NCBI GenBank assembly: GCA_046260155.1
Contig: JBJYXV010000077.1
Coordinates: forward strand, 248,001-312,000
Direction: 5' to 3'
Source of the DNA: PFL25 sp046260155
GTDB taxonomy: Bacteria > Chloroflexota > Anaerolineae > Anaerolineales > UBA4823
DNA length: 64,000 nucleotides
The position numbers and the translations under genes were made by a program. The notes under the pieces were generated by a model. The model was not told the origin of the DNA. It was given only the letters and a program-made list of their open reading frames with translations, and searched no databases. Positions 17,252 through 26,550 of the stretch are shown here, one piece after another. Every line of letters begins with the position of its first letter. Position 1 is the first letter of the stretch.

Positions 17252-17649
17252 TTATACCCTTCCAGATGATGGATTTGTGTTGCTTAGCTCTCGAATGAAA
17301 AGAATCCCAAAAATTACCTTCCTGTGCATTGGAAGAGAAAATCCAGGATAATATTATTGGACCAGGGTCCAAATCACTTATTACCAGCAAATATCCCGTT
17401 TGCCTCCTTTATTAATCCAGTAAATCTACCCGTAAAGATTGGACATTATTCTTGATAGGGAATATATTCTCTATTTATTATGTCTCAGGTCCGAATTGAA
17501 ACAAATTTCCTAGGTATAGTATAAATAGACCTTATTTTTGTTTTTAGTACCACCTGTCACGAATAGCATGGATATTTGTCACTGCTGATTTTGGGTTTAA
17601 GGGTTGAAGAAAATTGGGGGAGTATAGATATTAAATTGGATAAACTTGA
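17252..17649. other. Leader and promoter region of the CODH/ACS operon
   Basis: No coding sequence is supported here. It should hold the minus-strand promoter for the operon starting at 17251. Visible signals are a perfect dyad TTGGACC-AG-GGTCCAA at 17357-17372, a related half site GGTCCGAA near 17489, and an AT-rich palindrome GAATATATTC near 17460. No consensus -35/-10 pair can be assigned with confidence. Confidence 0.5.
17357..17372. promoter_or_regulatory. Palindromic candidate operator upstream of the CODH/ACS operon
   Basis: TTGGACC and GGTCCAA are perfect 7-nt arms around a 2-nt spacer, about 105 nt upstream of the first operon gene. A similar half site occurs about 115 nt further upstream. 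The size and symmetry suit a dimeric repressor or activator, but no regulator gene is adjacent. Confidence 0.35.
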
Positions 17650-17793
17650 TCTATTACAGAAAATGGTTTTGAGAATCTGATCTTTTCGGGCGGTAATTAT
17701 GGATCGCCACTGCTGTCCTGGATCAACCTGGAAGGTTTCGTGGTGGGGGTCGCCATCACGTACCTGATAGCTTCACTGGTGAAATTTTTTTAG
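17650..17793 (+). pseudogene. 3' remnant of a membrane transporter gene
   Basis: An open stretch of 47 codons ends at TAG 17791. It has no ATG, and no GTG or TTG with a ribosome site upstream. The translation contains a clear hydrophobic helix (WINLEGFVVGVAITYLIASL) and looks like the last transmembrane segment of a carrier. A hairpin terminator follows 18 nt later, as expected for a former gene end. The family cannot be named. Confidence 0.35.
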
Positions 17794-17810
17794 CGGTCCG
17801 AAAGGAAAAT

Positions 17811-17839
17811 AAAAGACTTCCAAATTTTGGAAGTCTTTT
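17811..17839 (-). terminator. Bidirectional hairpin terminator next to tRNA-Gln
   Basis: Perfect 11-bp inverted repeat (AAAAGACTTCC / GGAAGTCTTTT) with a 7-nt AT loop. It starts 3 nt beyond the CCA end of the tRNA on the minus strand and has T-runs at both ends, so it can also end transcription of the transporter remnant on the plus strand. Confidence 0.8.
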
Positions 17840-17841
17840 GT

Positions 17842-17915
17842 TGGCTGGGGGTCGAGGATTCGAACCTCGGCTTACGGTTCCAGAGACCGCTGTCCTACCG
17901 CTAGACGAACCCCCA
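17842..17915 (-). tRNA. trnQ: tRNA-Gln (anticodon CUG)
   Basis: 74-nt cloverleaf with encoded CCA (17842-17844). The acceptor stem is UGGGGGU/ACCCCCA including the U1-A72 pair typical of bacterial tRNA-Gln, the D arm is GUCU...GGAC, the anticodon stem is GCGGU/ACCGU, the loop CUCUGGA gives anticodon CUG, and the T arm carries GGTTCGAATCC. It is divergent from glnS, which charges it. Confidence 0.95.
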
Positions 17916-18123
17916 AGGGGTGTGGGGGCATTCTATCATGGGTCATTGGAAGCTGTCAAATCGGGTGATGGTCAAAACCGGTGCCGATGGGGAAAACTGA
18001 TTAATTGGGGAAGAAGTATTGGAAATTCATCCTGTGTGGATATAATACCTGCAGTATGATTTCAGATAATTTTGTTATCATTGGGTGATCACAAGATCAC
18101 AGACTTTCGGGAGCAGGGATTTT

Positions 18124-19812
18124 ATGGATCAATCTGAGACGGGTGTTTCAACGGATTTTATTCGCACGATCATTAATGAAGATATGGAGAGCGGTAAGTT
18201 TGGGGGTCGGGTACACACTCGCTTCCCACCGGAGCCGAATGGGTATTTGCATATCGGGCATGCAAAGTCGATCTGCTTGAACTTTGGTGTTGCCGTTGAG
18301 TACGGCGGGCTCTGCAATTTACGTTTCGACGATACAAACCCCTCCAAGGAAGAAGTGGAATACGTGGAATCGATCCAGGGGGATGTTCGCTGGTTGGGGT
18401 TTGATTGGGAAGATCGCCTTTACTACGCCTCTGATTATTTTGAGCAGCTCTACGAGTATGCGCTCCAATTGATCAAAAAAGGGAAAGCCTACGTATGCGA
18501 TTTGAGCTCCGACGAAATGCGTGCTTTCCGGGGGACATTAACGGAACCCGGCAAGGAAAGTCCCTACCGCAACCGGTCTGTCGAGGAGAATCTCGATCTG
18601 TTTGAGAGGATGAAGGCTGGAGAATTTCCAGATGGATCGAGAACCCTGCGGGCAAAAATCGATATGGCCTCGCCAAACATTACCCTGCGCGATCCCGTGC
18701 TTTACCGCATTTTGGATATGCCCCACCACCGCACTGGTGATAAGTGGTGCATCTATCCGATGTATGACTATACCCACTGTTTATCGGATTCGATCGAAGG
18801 GATCACGCATTCGTTGTGCACCCTGGAATTCGAGAACAACCGGCCGCTCTATGATTGGGTGCTGGATCAACTCGAGGTTTATCACCCCCAGCAGATTGAA
18901 TTCGCGCGGCTTAATCTTTCCTATACGGTGGTCAGCAAGCGTAAACTATTGCAGCTGGTCAAGGAGGGTATCGTGGAAGGTTGGGATGATCCCCGCATGC
19001 CGACCTTATCGGGTCTGAGGCGGCGCGGGTATACAGCCCGGGCAATCCGAGATTTCTGCAGCCATATCGGGGTGTCGAAAACCAACAGCGTAATCGACAT
19101 TGCTCTCCTGGAACATTTTATCCGCAGTGATTTAAACCAGCACGCCCCGCGAGTCTTCGGGATCCTGCGCCCGCTGCGCGTGGTGATCACAAACTATCCA
19201 GAAGGCCTGGTTGAAGAACTGGAGGCGATCAACAATCCTGAAGATGAGACCATGGGTACTCGCAAGGTGCCGTTCTCACGCGTGATCTATATTGAGCAGG
19301 ATGATTTCCGTGAAGTTCCCCCTCCCAAATACCGCCGGCTCATACCGGGAAGGGAAGTCCGCCTGCGATACGGCTACTTCATCACTTGTGTTGATGTGAT
19401 CAAAGATCCCGAAACAGGGGAGGTGGTTGAGATTCACTGCACCTATGACCCCGAAACAAAGGGTGGCAACGCCCCAGATAACCGCAAAGTAAAGGCGACC
19501 ATCCACTGGGTCTCCGCTGAACACGCCACCCCGGTACAGGTACACCTGTACGACCGCTTGTTCAAGACCAGCAATCCGGATGAGGCTGCACCTGGAGAGG
19601 ATTTTAAGTCGAATGTAAATCCTGATTCACTGGAGATCCTGGAAGATAGTGTCGTTGAAAACAGCCTGGCTCAAGCCACTCCAGGTCTTACTTATCAATT
19701 CGAGAGACAGGGTTATTTTTGTGTTGATCCAGTACCTGCGGAAGATGGGAGGCTGGTCTTTAACCGCACAATTGCCCTGCGTGATTCGTGGGCAAAGATA
19801 GATAAATCTTAG
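18124..19812 (+). CDS. glnS: Glutaminyl-tRNA synthetase
   Basis: Class I aminoacyl-tRNA synthetase joining Gln to tRNA-Gln. The HIGH motif is in PPEPNGYLHIGHAKSICLNF and the KMSKS equivalent is VVSKRKL; the C-terminal anticodon-binding beta-barrels follow. The ATG at 18124 gives 562 residues and has GGGAGC upstream, so it is preferred over the in-frame GTG at 18085. The neighbouring divergent tRNA-Gln gene supports direct glutaminylation, rather than only the GatCAB route. It is convergent with gltX, with only 24 nt between the two stops. Confidence 0.96.
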   Translation: MDQSETGVSTDFIRTIINEDMESGKFGGRVHTRFPPEPNGYLHIGHAKSICLNFGVAVEYGGLCNLRFDDTNPSKEEVEYVESIQGDVRWLGFDWEDRLYYASDYFEQLYEYALQLIKKGKAYVCDLSSDEMRAFRGTLTEPGKESPYRNRSVEENLDLFERMKAGEFPDGSRTLRAKIDMASPNITLRDPVLYRILDMPHHRTGDKWCIYPMYDYTHCLSDSIEGITHSLCTLEFENNRPLYDWVLDQLEVYHPQQIEFARLNLSYTVVSKRKLLQLVKEGIVEGWDDPRMPTLSGLRRRGYTARAIRDFCSHIGVSKTNSVIDIALLEHFIRSDLNQHAPRVFGILRPLRVVITNYPEGLVEELEAINNPEDETMGTRKVPFSRVIYIEQDDFREVPPPKYRRLIPGREVRLRYGYFITCVDVIKDPETGEVVEIHCTYDPETKGGNAPDNRKVKATIHWVSAEHATPVQVHLYDRLFKTSNPDEAAPGEDFKSNVNPDSLEILEDSVVENSLAQATPGLTYQFERQGYFCVDPVPAEDGRLVFNRTIALRDSWAKIDKS

Positions 19813-19836
19813 ACTGTCGAATTACACGAGTAGAAA

Positions 19837-21342
19837 TTAGCCCTGGTTATTGAGAGTATCCAGCATTTCGATGGCTGCCTGGATGCGTTCCAGTACGGTT
19901 TCTTTACCGATCACCGCCATCGTTTCGAACAAAGGGGGACTCACGGTCCGCCCGGTGACCGCGACACGCAGGATGCCAAATAGTTGTCCCGCTTTTAAAC
20001 CCAGCTGGTCTGCGGTGGCGCGCATAGGCTCTTCAGCCAGCTCCTTATTAATCTCTGGCATTTCTTTGAGTACATCGTAGGCCAGCCGTGCAGCCTCGGT
20101 TGACTCTCCAGGGGACATGTTCTTCCCAACCAGGTCCTCTGGGAGTGGGTGGACTTCATCTTCAAAGAAGAAGCCTCCCATTTCCGTTGCATCCTCCAGG
20201 GTTACAATCCTTTGTTGAATTAATGGGGTCACTTTTAGTAATTTTTGATCACCAACCTCATATCCAGCCTTGAGGAAGAAAGGTTTTAAACGTTCTGCGA
20301 GATCGGGAACTTCAAGGCTGCGGATGTGCAGGCCATTGAAATGGTCGAGTTTTGTAAAATTAATCGCGGCGGGAGAAGGGTTTAGACGTTCAATTGTGAA
20401 CTTCTCCACCAGGTCTGGCAAAGTGAAAAACTCGGTATGATCATCATAACTCCACCCCATTAAGGCGGTCCAATTCAGCACTCCCTCTGGTAAATATCCC
20501 AGGGATGCCAGATCGGTCAGATAGATTGAGAAGCCATCCTTTATTAATTGGTTCGTATCGCGCTTGCTCATTTTCCCCTTTCCACTTGGCTTCAAGAAGA
20601 GAGAGAGATGGATCCATTCCGGCTCCTGCCAGCCGAATGCGCGGATGATATGTGCGTGAAGGGGAAAAGTAGGCAGCCATTCCGATCCACGGATCACATG
20701 GGTGATATTCATCAAGTGATCGTCCACCATGGCTGCCAGGTGATAGAGTGCCAATCCATCTGATTTTACGATGATGTAATCATCTATATTTTCATTTTCA
20801 ACGGTGATATCGCCCCGCAGCGTGTCGTAAACTGTAATCGATCCCTGCTGGGGGGTTTTAAACCGGATCACATGCGGTTCACCCTCAGCAATTCTTCGAG
20901 CTGATTCTTCAGGTGGGATGCGGCGGCAGGTGCCATCATAATGAGACGGCAATTTATTTCTCTGCTGGTTCTGGCGCATTTCCGCTAAACGTTGCGGAGT
21001 ACAAAAACAGTAATAAGCATGACCCATTTCAACCAATTTGGCTGCATGCTGAAGGTAAATTTCTTTACGCTCTGATTGGTGATAAGGTGCATGGGGACCC
21101 CCGATGTCTGGCCCTTCATCCCATTGAATCCCCAACCAGTGAAGGCTATCGATCAGCTCCTTTTCCGATTCCGGATTGTAACGCTTACGATCCGTATCCT
21201 CGATGCGCAGGATAAACTGACCTCCACTCTGGCGGGCGAGAAGGTAATTATATAGAGCTGTGCGGCCAGAACCTAAATGGGTTCTGCCTGTTGGTGAGGG
21301 AGCAAAGCGCACCCGTACGGGTTTCATTTGATTGCGGTCCAT
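19837..21342 (-). CDS. gltX: Glutamyl-tRNA synthetase
   Basis: Class I synthetase charging tRNA-Glu, 501 residues. The N-terminal signature is VRFAPSPTGRTHLGSGRTAL, where the HIGH box reads THLG; the KMSKS box is GKGKMSKRD. A C-terminal helical anticodon-binding domain is present. Two close Met codons exist at the N-terminus (MDRNQMKPVRV); the second is possible. It lies downstream of rodA on the same strand with a 50-nt gap and converges with glnS. Confidence 0.95.
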   Translation of the reverse strand: MDRNQMKPVRVRFAPSPTGRTHLGSGRTALYNYLLARQSGGQFILRIEDTDRKRYNPESEKELIDSLHWLGIQWDEGPDIGGPHAPYHQSERKEIYLQHAAKLVEMGHAYYCFCTPQRLAEMRQNQQRNKLPSHYDGTCRRIPPEESARRIAEGEPHVIRFKTPQQGSITVYDTLRGDITVENENIDDYIIVKSDGLALYHLAAMVDDHLMNITHVIRGSEWLPTFPLHAHIIRAFGWQEPEWIHLSLFLKPSGKGKMSKRDTNQLIKDGFSIYLTDLASLGYLPEGVLNWTALMGWSYDDHTEFFTLPDLVEKFTIERLNPSPAAINFTKLDHFNGLHIRSLEVPDLAERLKPFFLKAGYEVGDQKLLKVTPLIQQRIVTLEDATEMGGFFFEDEVHPLPEDLVGKNMSPGESTEAARLAYDVLKEMPEINKELAEEPMRATADQLGLKAGQLFGILRVAVTGRTVSPPLFETMAVIGKETVLERIQAAIEMLDTLNNQG

Positions 21343-21392
21343 GTGTCTCCTGAACGAAAAGGTTATTTATATCGTTGGTTTGCAGGATTGAT

Positions 21393-22490
21393 TCAGGCAG
21401 ATTTTTGGCGTAATATCACACTCTCGACCAATCCAATTCCTAAGAGTAAGGAAAGCATGGCACTTCCTCCATAACTGAGGAATGGTAATGGTAAACCAGT
21501 AGCAGGAATTAAACGCAAGTTTACTCCGATGTTGACCAGGGCCTGAAAAGCTACCAGAGTAGCCACGCCATAGCAAATGAGGGCACCGTATGTGTCACGG
21601 GAGAGACGTGCGGCTCTCAAAATTCGGTAGATCACAAACAGCAATAAAGCAATCACGATCAAAGTTCCCACAAATCCGAATTCCTCCGCCAGAGCAGAGA
21701 AGATGAAATCCGAATGGCGCACTTTAAGAAATCGCAGCTGGACCTGTGTGCCGAGGTTGTAGCCTTTTCCAAACCAGCCTCCAGATCCGATGCTGATCAG
21801 TGCTTGTTGGATGTTATATATGTCTCCGTGTCTGGCATTTGGATCCGGAAAGATGAAATTCAAAATCCGATTTTTTTGGTAATCTGCGAGCAGTGGAAAA
21901 CCAATGATAGGGAGAACAATACCAACCCCGGCAAATGCTGCAAGCATTTTAAGATTGAGTCCGCTGGCCCATAATAGTGTGAACCAAATTACGAGGATCA
22001 CAATGGAAGTACCCAGGTTTGGTTGCAGAATGATCCACAATACGATGCCAGCCGTGAGAAGCAAGCTGCGAAACATCACGCCCGGGATATTTACCCGTCC
22101 GATATTGCGTGAGAAAAATTCCGCCAGGGCTAAGATAATGATGATTTTAGCGAGCTCTGATGGTTGGATCGAGAAGTAGGTTGTCTCAAACCAGCGAGCA
22201 GATCCGAAAACTGCCTGCCCAACTACAAAAAGCACACCCAAAACCCCAGCCATCCCATAATAGAGAATCCGGTTGACGGAAGCCCACAGGCGGTAATCGA
22301 TGGCAGTGGTGATCAGGATCACACCAAAACCGATGATCACAAAAATAGCCTGCCGCTGGTCATAACCAGCCAGGGTAATATTTCCAGCAATGGCTGAACG
22401 GATCATGGCAATGGAGAAAATACTGAGGATTGCGACCGCGCCGAGAAGCCAGAAATCGAAATGCCGCCAAGTGGTTCTTACATCACTCAT
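21393..22490 (-). CDS. rodA: Rod-shape peptidoglycan glycosyltransferase RodA (SEDS family)
   Basis: 365-residue polytopic membrane protein with about ten hydrophobic segments. SEDS hallmarks are GSARWFE near residue 95, FSIQPSELAKI near 107, and the C-terminal NIGVNLRLIPATGLPLPFLS region. It polymerises glycan strands with its partner PBP2, encoded four genes upstream in the same cluster. It overlaps minE by 4 nt, indicating translational coupling. RodA is chosen over FtsW because of the mre/PBP2 context; FtsW cannot be ruled out by sequence alone. Confidence 0.9.
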   Translation of the reverse strand: MSDVRTTWRHFDFWLLGAVAILSIFSIAMIRSAIAGNITLAGYDQRQAIFVIIGFGVILITTAIDYRLWASVNRILYYGMAGVLGVLFVVGQAVFGSARWFETTYFSIQPSELAKIIIILALAEFFSRNIGRVNIPGVMFRSLLLTAGIVLWIILQPNLGTSIVILVIWFTLLWASGLNLKMLAAFAGVGIVLPIIGFPLLADYQKNRILNFIFPDPNARHGDIYNIQQALISIGSGGWFGKGYNLGTQVQLRFLKVRHSDFIFSALAEEFGFVGTLIVIALLLFVIYRILRAARLSRDTYGALICYGVATLVAFQALVNIGVNLRLIPATGLPLPFLSYGGSAMLSLLLGIGLVESVILRQKSA

Positions 22491-22765
22491 ACATGCTTTC
22501 GACTTCGTCTCCGTCCTGCGGGGTTAAGGGCGATATCTGCGATCAGGCGTTGTTGGCGACCATCCTGGGTCATTTTTATGTTTACCGAATTCGGGTCGAT
22601 CTCAACGTGTCTTGAGATCACCTCGATTAACTCGTCTTTTAACGTTTCCATCGTACCTGGATTCATATCGATCCGGTCGTGGATCAACACTAATTGCAGC
22701 CGATCTTTCGCTTGTTTGGCACTGCTTTTATCCTTACCCAGGATCCGGTCAAGAAAGGTACTCAT
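22487..22765 (-). CDS. minE: Cell division topological specificity factor MinE
   Basis: 92 residues. The N-terminal amphipathic, MinD-activating region (MSTFLDRILG) precedes AKDRLQLVLIHDR and the dimerisation domain ending in NIKMTQDGRQQRLIADI. MinE stimulates MinD ATPase and drives oscillation or gradient formation of MinCD at the membrane. It directly follows minD (1 nt gap) and overlaps rodA by 4 nt. Confidence 0.92.
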   Translation of the reverse strand: MSTFLDRILGKDKSSAKQAKDRLQLVLIHDRIDMNPGTMETLKDELIEVISRHVEIDPNSVNIKMTQDGRQQRLIADIALNPAGRRRSRKHV

Positions 22766-22766
22766 A

Positions 22767-23570
22767 TCAATCAGCCCCTGAACGCATTAAACGAGAGATG
22801 CGACCGAAGAAACCATTGCTGGATTCCAGACTTATAAAAGGAACTTCCTGTCCTTCAAGCCTGGAAGCAATATTCCGAAAAGCCTGTCCAGCCTGGCTTT
22901 TTCCGTCCAGCACGATAGGGGTACCCCGGTTCGTACTTAGGATTACATTCTCATCCTCTGGCACGATTCCAATTAATTCGACTGCGAGCAATTCAAGTAC
23001 ATCATCCGGGGAAAGCATGTCTTCCCGCTTGACCATTTCGGGTTTCAACCTGTTCAATACCAGCTTGGCGGGACCTTTTTCTTCCGCTTCGATCAAGCCA
23101 ATGATGCGGTCCGCATCGCGCACAGCTGAAATTTCAGGATTGGTGATTACTATTACCACATCAGCAGGAGCGATTGCATTGCGGAACCCGCGCTCGATCC
23201 CGGCGGGGGAATCGATCAAGACCCACTCACTCTCTTCTCGCAGCTCCTCCACCAATCGGATCATATCACTCGGGGAGACCGCGGTTTTGTCCCGCGTTTG
23301 AGCGGCAGGGATTAAGAATAGATTTGGTAGCCTTTTGTCGCGGATCATTGCTTGCCTTAATCGACAGCGTCCCTCGACGACATCTACCAAATCATAGACA
23401 ATTCGGTTTTCAAGGCCCAGAACGACGTCCAAATTCCGCAGGCCAATGTCAGCATCAATGCAGACCACGCGTGCACCTTCAACAGCTAGAGCTGTGGCGA
23501 TGTTCGCAGTAGCAGTTGTTTTCCCAACGCCGCCTTTGCCTGAGGTAATAGTGATTACTTTATTGATCAT
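22767..23570 (-). CDS. minD: Septum site-determining ATPase MinD
   Basis: 267 residues with the deviant Walker A SGKGGVGKTTATANIA (residues 10-25), the Walker-B-like VLIDSPAGIERGF and a C-terminal amphipathic membrane-targeting helix (FFGRISRLMRSG). MinD recruits MinC to membranes to block FtsZ rings away from midcell. It sits between minC (53 nt) and minE. Confidence 0.95.
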   Translation of the reverse strand: MINKVITITSGKGGVGKTTATANIATALAVEGARVVCIDADIGLRNLDVVLGLENRIVYDLVDVVEGRCRLRQAMIRDKRLPNLFLIPAAQTRDKTAVSPSDMIRLVEELREESEWVLIDSPAGIERGFRNAIAPADVVIVITNPEISAVRDADRIIGLIEAEEKGPAKLVLNRLKPEMVKREDMLSPDDVLELLAVELIGIVPEDENVILSTNRGTPIVLDGKSQAGQAFRNIASRLEGQEVPFISLESSNGFFGRISRLMRSGAD

Positions 23571-23623
23571 TTCTCTCCCTCAGCATACTACTAATATACC
23601 ATCTCCATCTACATTTCATCAGG

Positions 23624-24298
23624 TCAAGGCTTCCAAGGCATTGCCACAACCTGTCCATCGATGATGCATGCCATTTCTGGTTGGGGTTTCCCGCGTCGTT
23701 TTGGAGTTGTTGCGATATGGTCGGCGATGCGCAGCTGGGTTGGGGCCAGGTCCATGGCACACACGATCGCATCTTGATTACCCTCTGCTCCTGCATGAAC
23801 CATCCCTCTCAGGTGACCCCAAACGACGATATCTCCACCCGATACGATTTCGCAGCCCGGGTTGACATCACCGATGACAATTACGTGACCTGAATTTTTG
23901 ATACTAAACCCCGAGCGGAGCGTTCTTCGTACCAGCACAGCTTCTTCCCCATTCAAAGCAGTGTCAATCGTGTGAGAGGTCCGTTCAGGGATGGGCTTAT
24001 TGATGCGGGTTGCCAATCCAAGCAGTTGGGCATTCTGTTGAGTGACATGTGAATTGCTGAGCACTGCCCAGAGCGCCAGACCATCATTGGAGAGCATGTC
24101 GCGGAGCTGACCCAATTCTGCTGCCCGGATGTTGTGATTCCCGACATCCAGGATCAGGCGCCCTCCTTTCAGGAAATCAGATTGCTCCTTGATTTGCTCC
24201 TGCAGCGCAGTTTTTGCATCCGACCAATCATCATCACGAATCGTGATCAATAACCCCTCACGGATGCCCTTGATTTTAACCTTGGCATGCTCTTCCAT
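23624..24298 (-). CDS. minC: Septum site-determining protein MinC
   Basis: 224 residues. An N-terminal FtsZ-antagonist domain (KVKIKGIREGLLITI onwards) is joined by a linker near 115-135 to the C-terminal beta-helix (HVIVIGDVNPGCEIVSGGDIVVWG, ALNG turns), which binds MinD. It is the first gene of minCDE and lies 88 nt after the PBP2 stop, so the Min genes probably share transcripts with the Mre/PBP2 set. Confidence 0.92.
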   Translation of the reverse strand: MEEHAKVKIKGIREGLLITIRDDDWSDAKTALQEQIKEQSDFLKGGRLILDVGNHNIRAAELGQLRDMLSNDGLALWAVLSNSHVTQQNAQLLGLATRINKPIPERTSHTIDTALNGEEAVLVRRTLRSGFSIKNSGHVIVIGDVNPGCEIVSGGDIVVWGHLRGMVHAGAEGNQDAIVCAMDLAPTQLRIADHIATTPKRRGKPQPEMACIIDGQVVAMPWKP

Positions 24299-24386
24299 AA
24301 TTATGTTATCGGCAGAGGTCGGATCGGGCGTATTCTGTCGGAATCCGCTCCCTTTCTAGGTTTGAAATTGATTATAGCATGATCTA

Positions 24387-26471
24387 TTATGGATTTTGGG
24401 CGGCTGTATCCCCGGCTTTTATCTCAAAATACGCCTCTAAGAGCTGTCTTACAATCGGTGCTGCCACGGAAGCACCTTCGCCACCGTTATAAACAAATGC
24501 AACTACTACGATTTCCGGATCTTCGTAAGGGGCATACGCTGTGGTCCAGGCATGTGTGGGCCAATTGCCGGGAATGCACAAATTCTTGTCATTTGCATAT
24601 TTATCACAATATTCAGCAGTCCCAGTTTTTCCGGCTGCAGAGATATTGACATTTTCAAATTCATCTGCCAGTGTTCCGTTCACCACCGCCATGCGCATAC
24701 CTTCCTGGACTTTCTCAATTACCCAGGGTTCGACTGTTTTCTTTTCGCCAGTCAATTTGCTTTCACAACCTCCCGGACTGCTGGGATCGTCAAAAACATC
24801 GATCACAGGTTCGGTGGTAATATCCCTGACTTGATCGGGTAAGAAGGATTTGATCAGGTTCCCTTCGCTATCCAGGATTTCTTCGAGAATTGTGGGACGC
24901 ATTAAGACACCATCATTGGCAATCGTGGAAGCAGAGAGCAGGACCTGGAGAGGTGTAGCGATCACAAAACCCTGGCCAACACTGGCGATATATGTATCTC
25001 CACTGGACCAGTTTTCTCCCTGATTGATCCTTTTCCAGGTTGGATCGGGGATCAGCCCATCCTCCACGAGGGGGAGCTCGATGCCGGGGTAATCCCCGTA
25101 GCCCAATGCACGTGCATAGGTACCTAAACGACAGATACCCAAACCTTCTGGAACCTCATCTTCGTAGCCACCGCCCAGTTTATAGAAATAGACGTTACTG
25201 GAATTGGCTAATCCGTTCACGAAGTCGATCTCGCCGAAACCTGCTTTGTTCCAGTCAACAAATTCTCTGGGCCGGGGATTAAGTTCGTTCGCAGAAAATT
25301 TTTCTTCGACCACGATTTTCGGGGGTGCTTTTATGATCTGTTCAGGAGTGACCACCCCTTCGTTCAAAGCTCCGACCGCGGTGACCAGTTTAAAAACAGA
25401 GCCAGCTGGGAGCTCATCTCCAACAGCATGGTTGAGCAATGGATTAAGTTTGTCTTCAGAAAGCTGTTCATAGTAATACTGCGGAATTACCCTGGCCATG
25501 CGATTATTCTCATAGCTGGGATAAGAAACCATGGCGAGAATTTCACCTGTCTTCGGGTTCATGGCGATCACGACACCGCTGTTCATGCGCATCTCGCCCA
25601 GATATGCATTCCAATCATCGATTTCACGGGTCAAAATTGACTCTGCAGCGCTTTGCAAGCGAGAATCTATGGTCAACTTGACATTAAGCCCGGGTGTGGG
25701 ATCAATGGGAGGGATCACATCACGCAGGATTTGTCCACCAACATCTACCTCAACCAGGCGTTCACCGTTGCGACCACTTAGAATACTTTGGAAATACCTT
25801 TCAATTCCCGCATAACCGACTTTATCGCGGTTTGGTACAAAATTTCTCTCCACGTAGTATTCTTCCTCTGCAGCTGAAATAGGGCCTAAAAATCCAATGA
25901 TTGCTGCAGTTAAGGAGCCCGTAGGATAGTCCCGAACAGATTCTATTTCGATGTCGACCCCAGGCAAATCCACGGATTTTTCCTTGATCATCATGGCGGT
26001 GGTGCGGTCGATATTGCACTTGATCAGCACTGCTGAATAAGGTGCTGTGGTTTCTCCATAGTCAACAATTTGAGCGATACCATGTTCGGATCGGCAGGGA
26101 ACATAAGGGTTGTCAGTGGTTACTTCGTTTAAATTGATCGGTACATCAACCATCTCGCTGATCTGGCGGTAAATTTCTTGAATTTCCCCGACATCATCTG
26201 GCAGTTCAGCTGGAACGATGATTACGTTATAGGAGGGGATATTTTGTGCCAAGATGTAATCATTTCGGTCAAAAACAATTCCCCGCTGCGTGGGCAAGTT
26301 GATCTTACTGATCCGGTTTTCTTCAGCTTGGGCAACCCATTCTGTGCTTTGAAGGATTTGTAAACTAAATAAGCGCCCCAGATAGATCACAAAAACAGCT
26401 GCAATGGCGATACCAAATACAAGAATTCGCCATACCTGGACATTATTGTTGAGATTTGCACTACCGTTCAT
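24387..26471 (-). CDS. mrdA: Penicillin-binding protein 2 (elongasome transpeptidase)
   Basis: 694 residues: an N-terminal transmembrane anchor (about 14-33), a PBP dimerisation domain, and a transpeptidase domain with SxxK at Ser358-Val-Phe-Lys361, an SSN motif (NSSNVYFY) and KTG near 615. It cross-links the peptidoglycan made by RodA during lateral wall growth; the catalytic domain is extracytoplasmic. It is downstream of mreD (79 nt) and upstream of minC. The 600-670 region holds a Cys pair (TAEYC...LCIPG) that could form a disulfide. Confidence 0.93.
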   Translation of the reverse strand: MNGSANLNNNVQVWRILVFGIAIAAVFVIYLGRLFSLQILQSTEWVAQAEENRISKINLPTQRGIVFDRNDYILAQNIPSYNVIIVPAELPDDVGEIQEIYRQISEMVDVPINLNEVTTDNPYVPCRSEHGIAQIVDYGETTAPYSAVLIKCNIDRTTAMMIKEKSVDLPGVDIEIESVRDYPTGSLTAAIIGFLGPISAAEEEYYVERNFVPNRDKVGYAGIERYFQSILSGRNGERLVEVDVGGQILRDVIPPIDPTPGLNVKLTIDSRLQSAAESILTREIDDWNAYLGEMRMNSGVVIAMNPKTGEILAMVSYPSYENNRMARVIPQYYYEQLSEDKLNPLLNHAVGDELPAGSVFKLVTAVGALNEGVVTPEQIIKAPPKIVVEEKFSANELNPRPREFVDWNKAGFGEIDFVNGLANSSNVYFYKLGGGYEDEVPEGLGICRLGTYARALGYGDYPGIELPLVEDGLIPDPTWKRINQGENWSSGDTYIASVGQGFVIATPLQVLLSASTIANDGVLMRPTILEEILDSEGNLIKSFLPDQVRDITTEPVIDVFDDPSSPGGCESKLTGEKKTVEPWVIEKVQEGMRMAVVNGTLADEFENVNISAAGKTGTAEYCDKYANDKNLCIPGNWPTHAWTTAYAPYEDPEIVVVAFVYNGGEGASVAAPIVRQLLEAYFEIKAGDTAAQNP

Positions 26472-26550
26472 CGAATAAATTCTTTATTTTTTTGTACCGG
26501 TTTAATATCCATCAAATAGAAGCCGTCAAATTTTCATCATCCAATCGAAC

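Noticed and set aside
18085..18123. Upstream GTG start for glnS
   Set aside because: ATG 18124 has a ribosome site and gives the usual family N-terminus.
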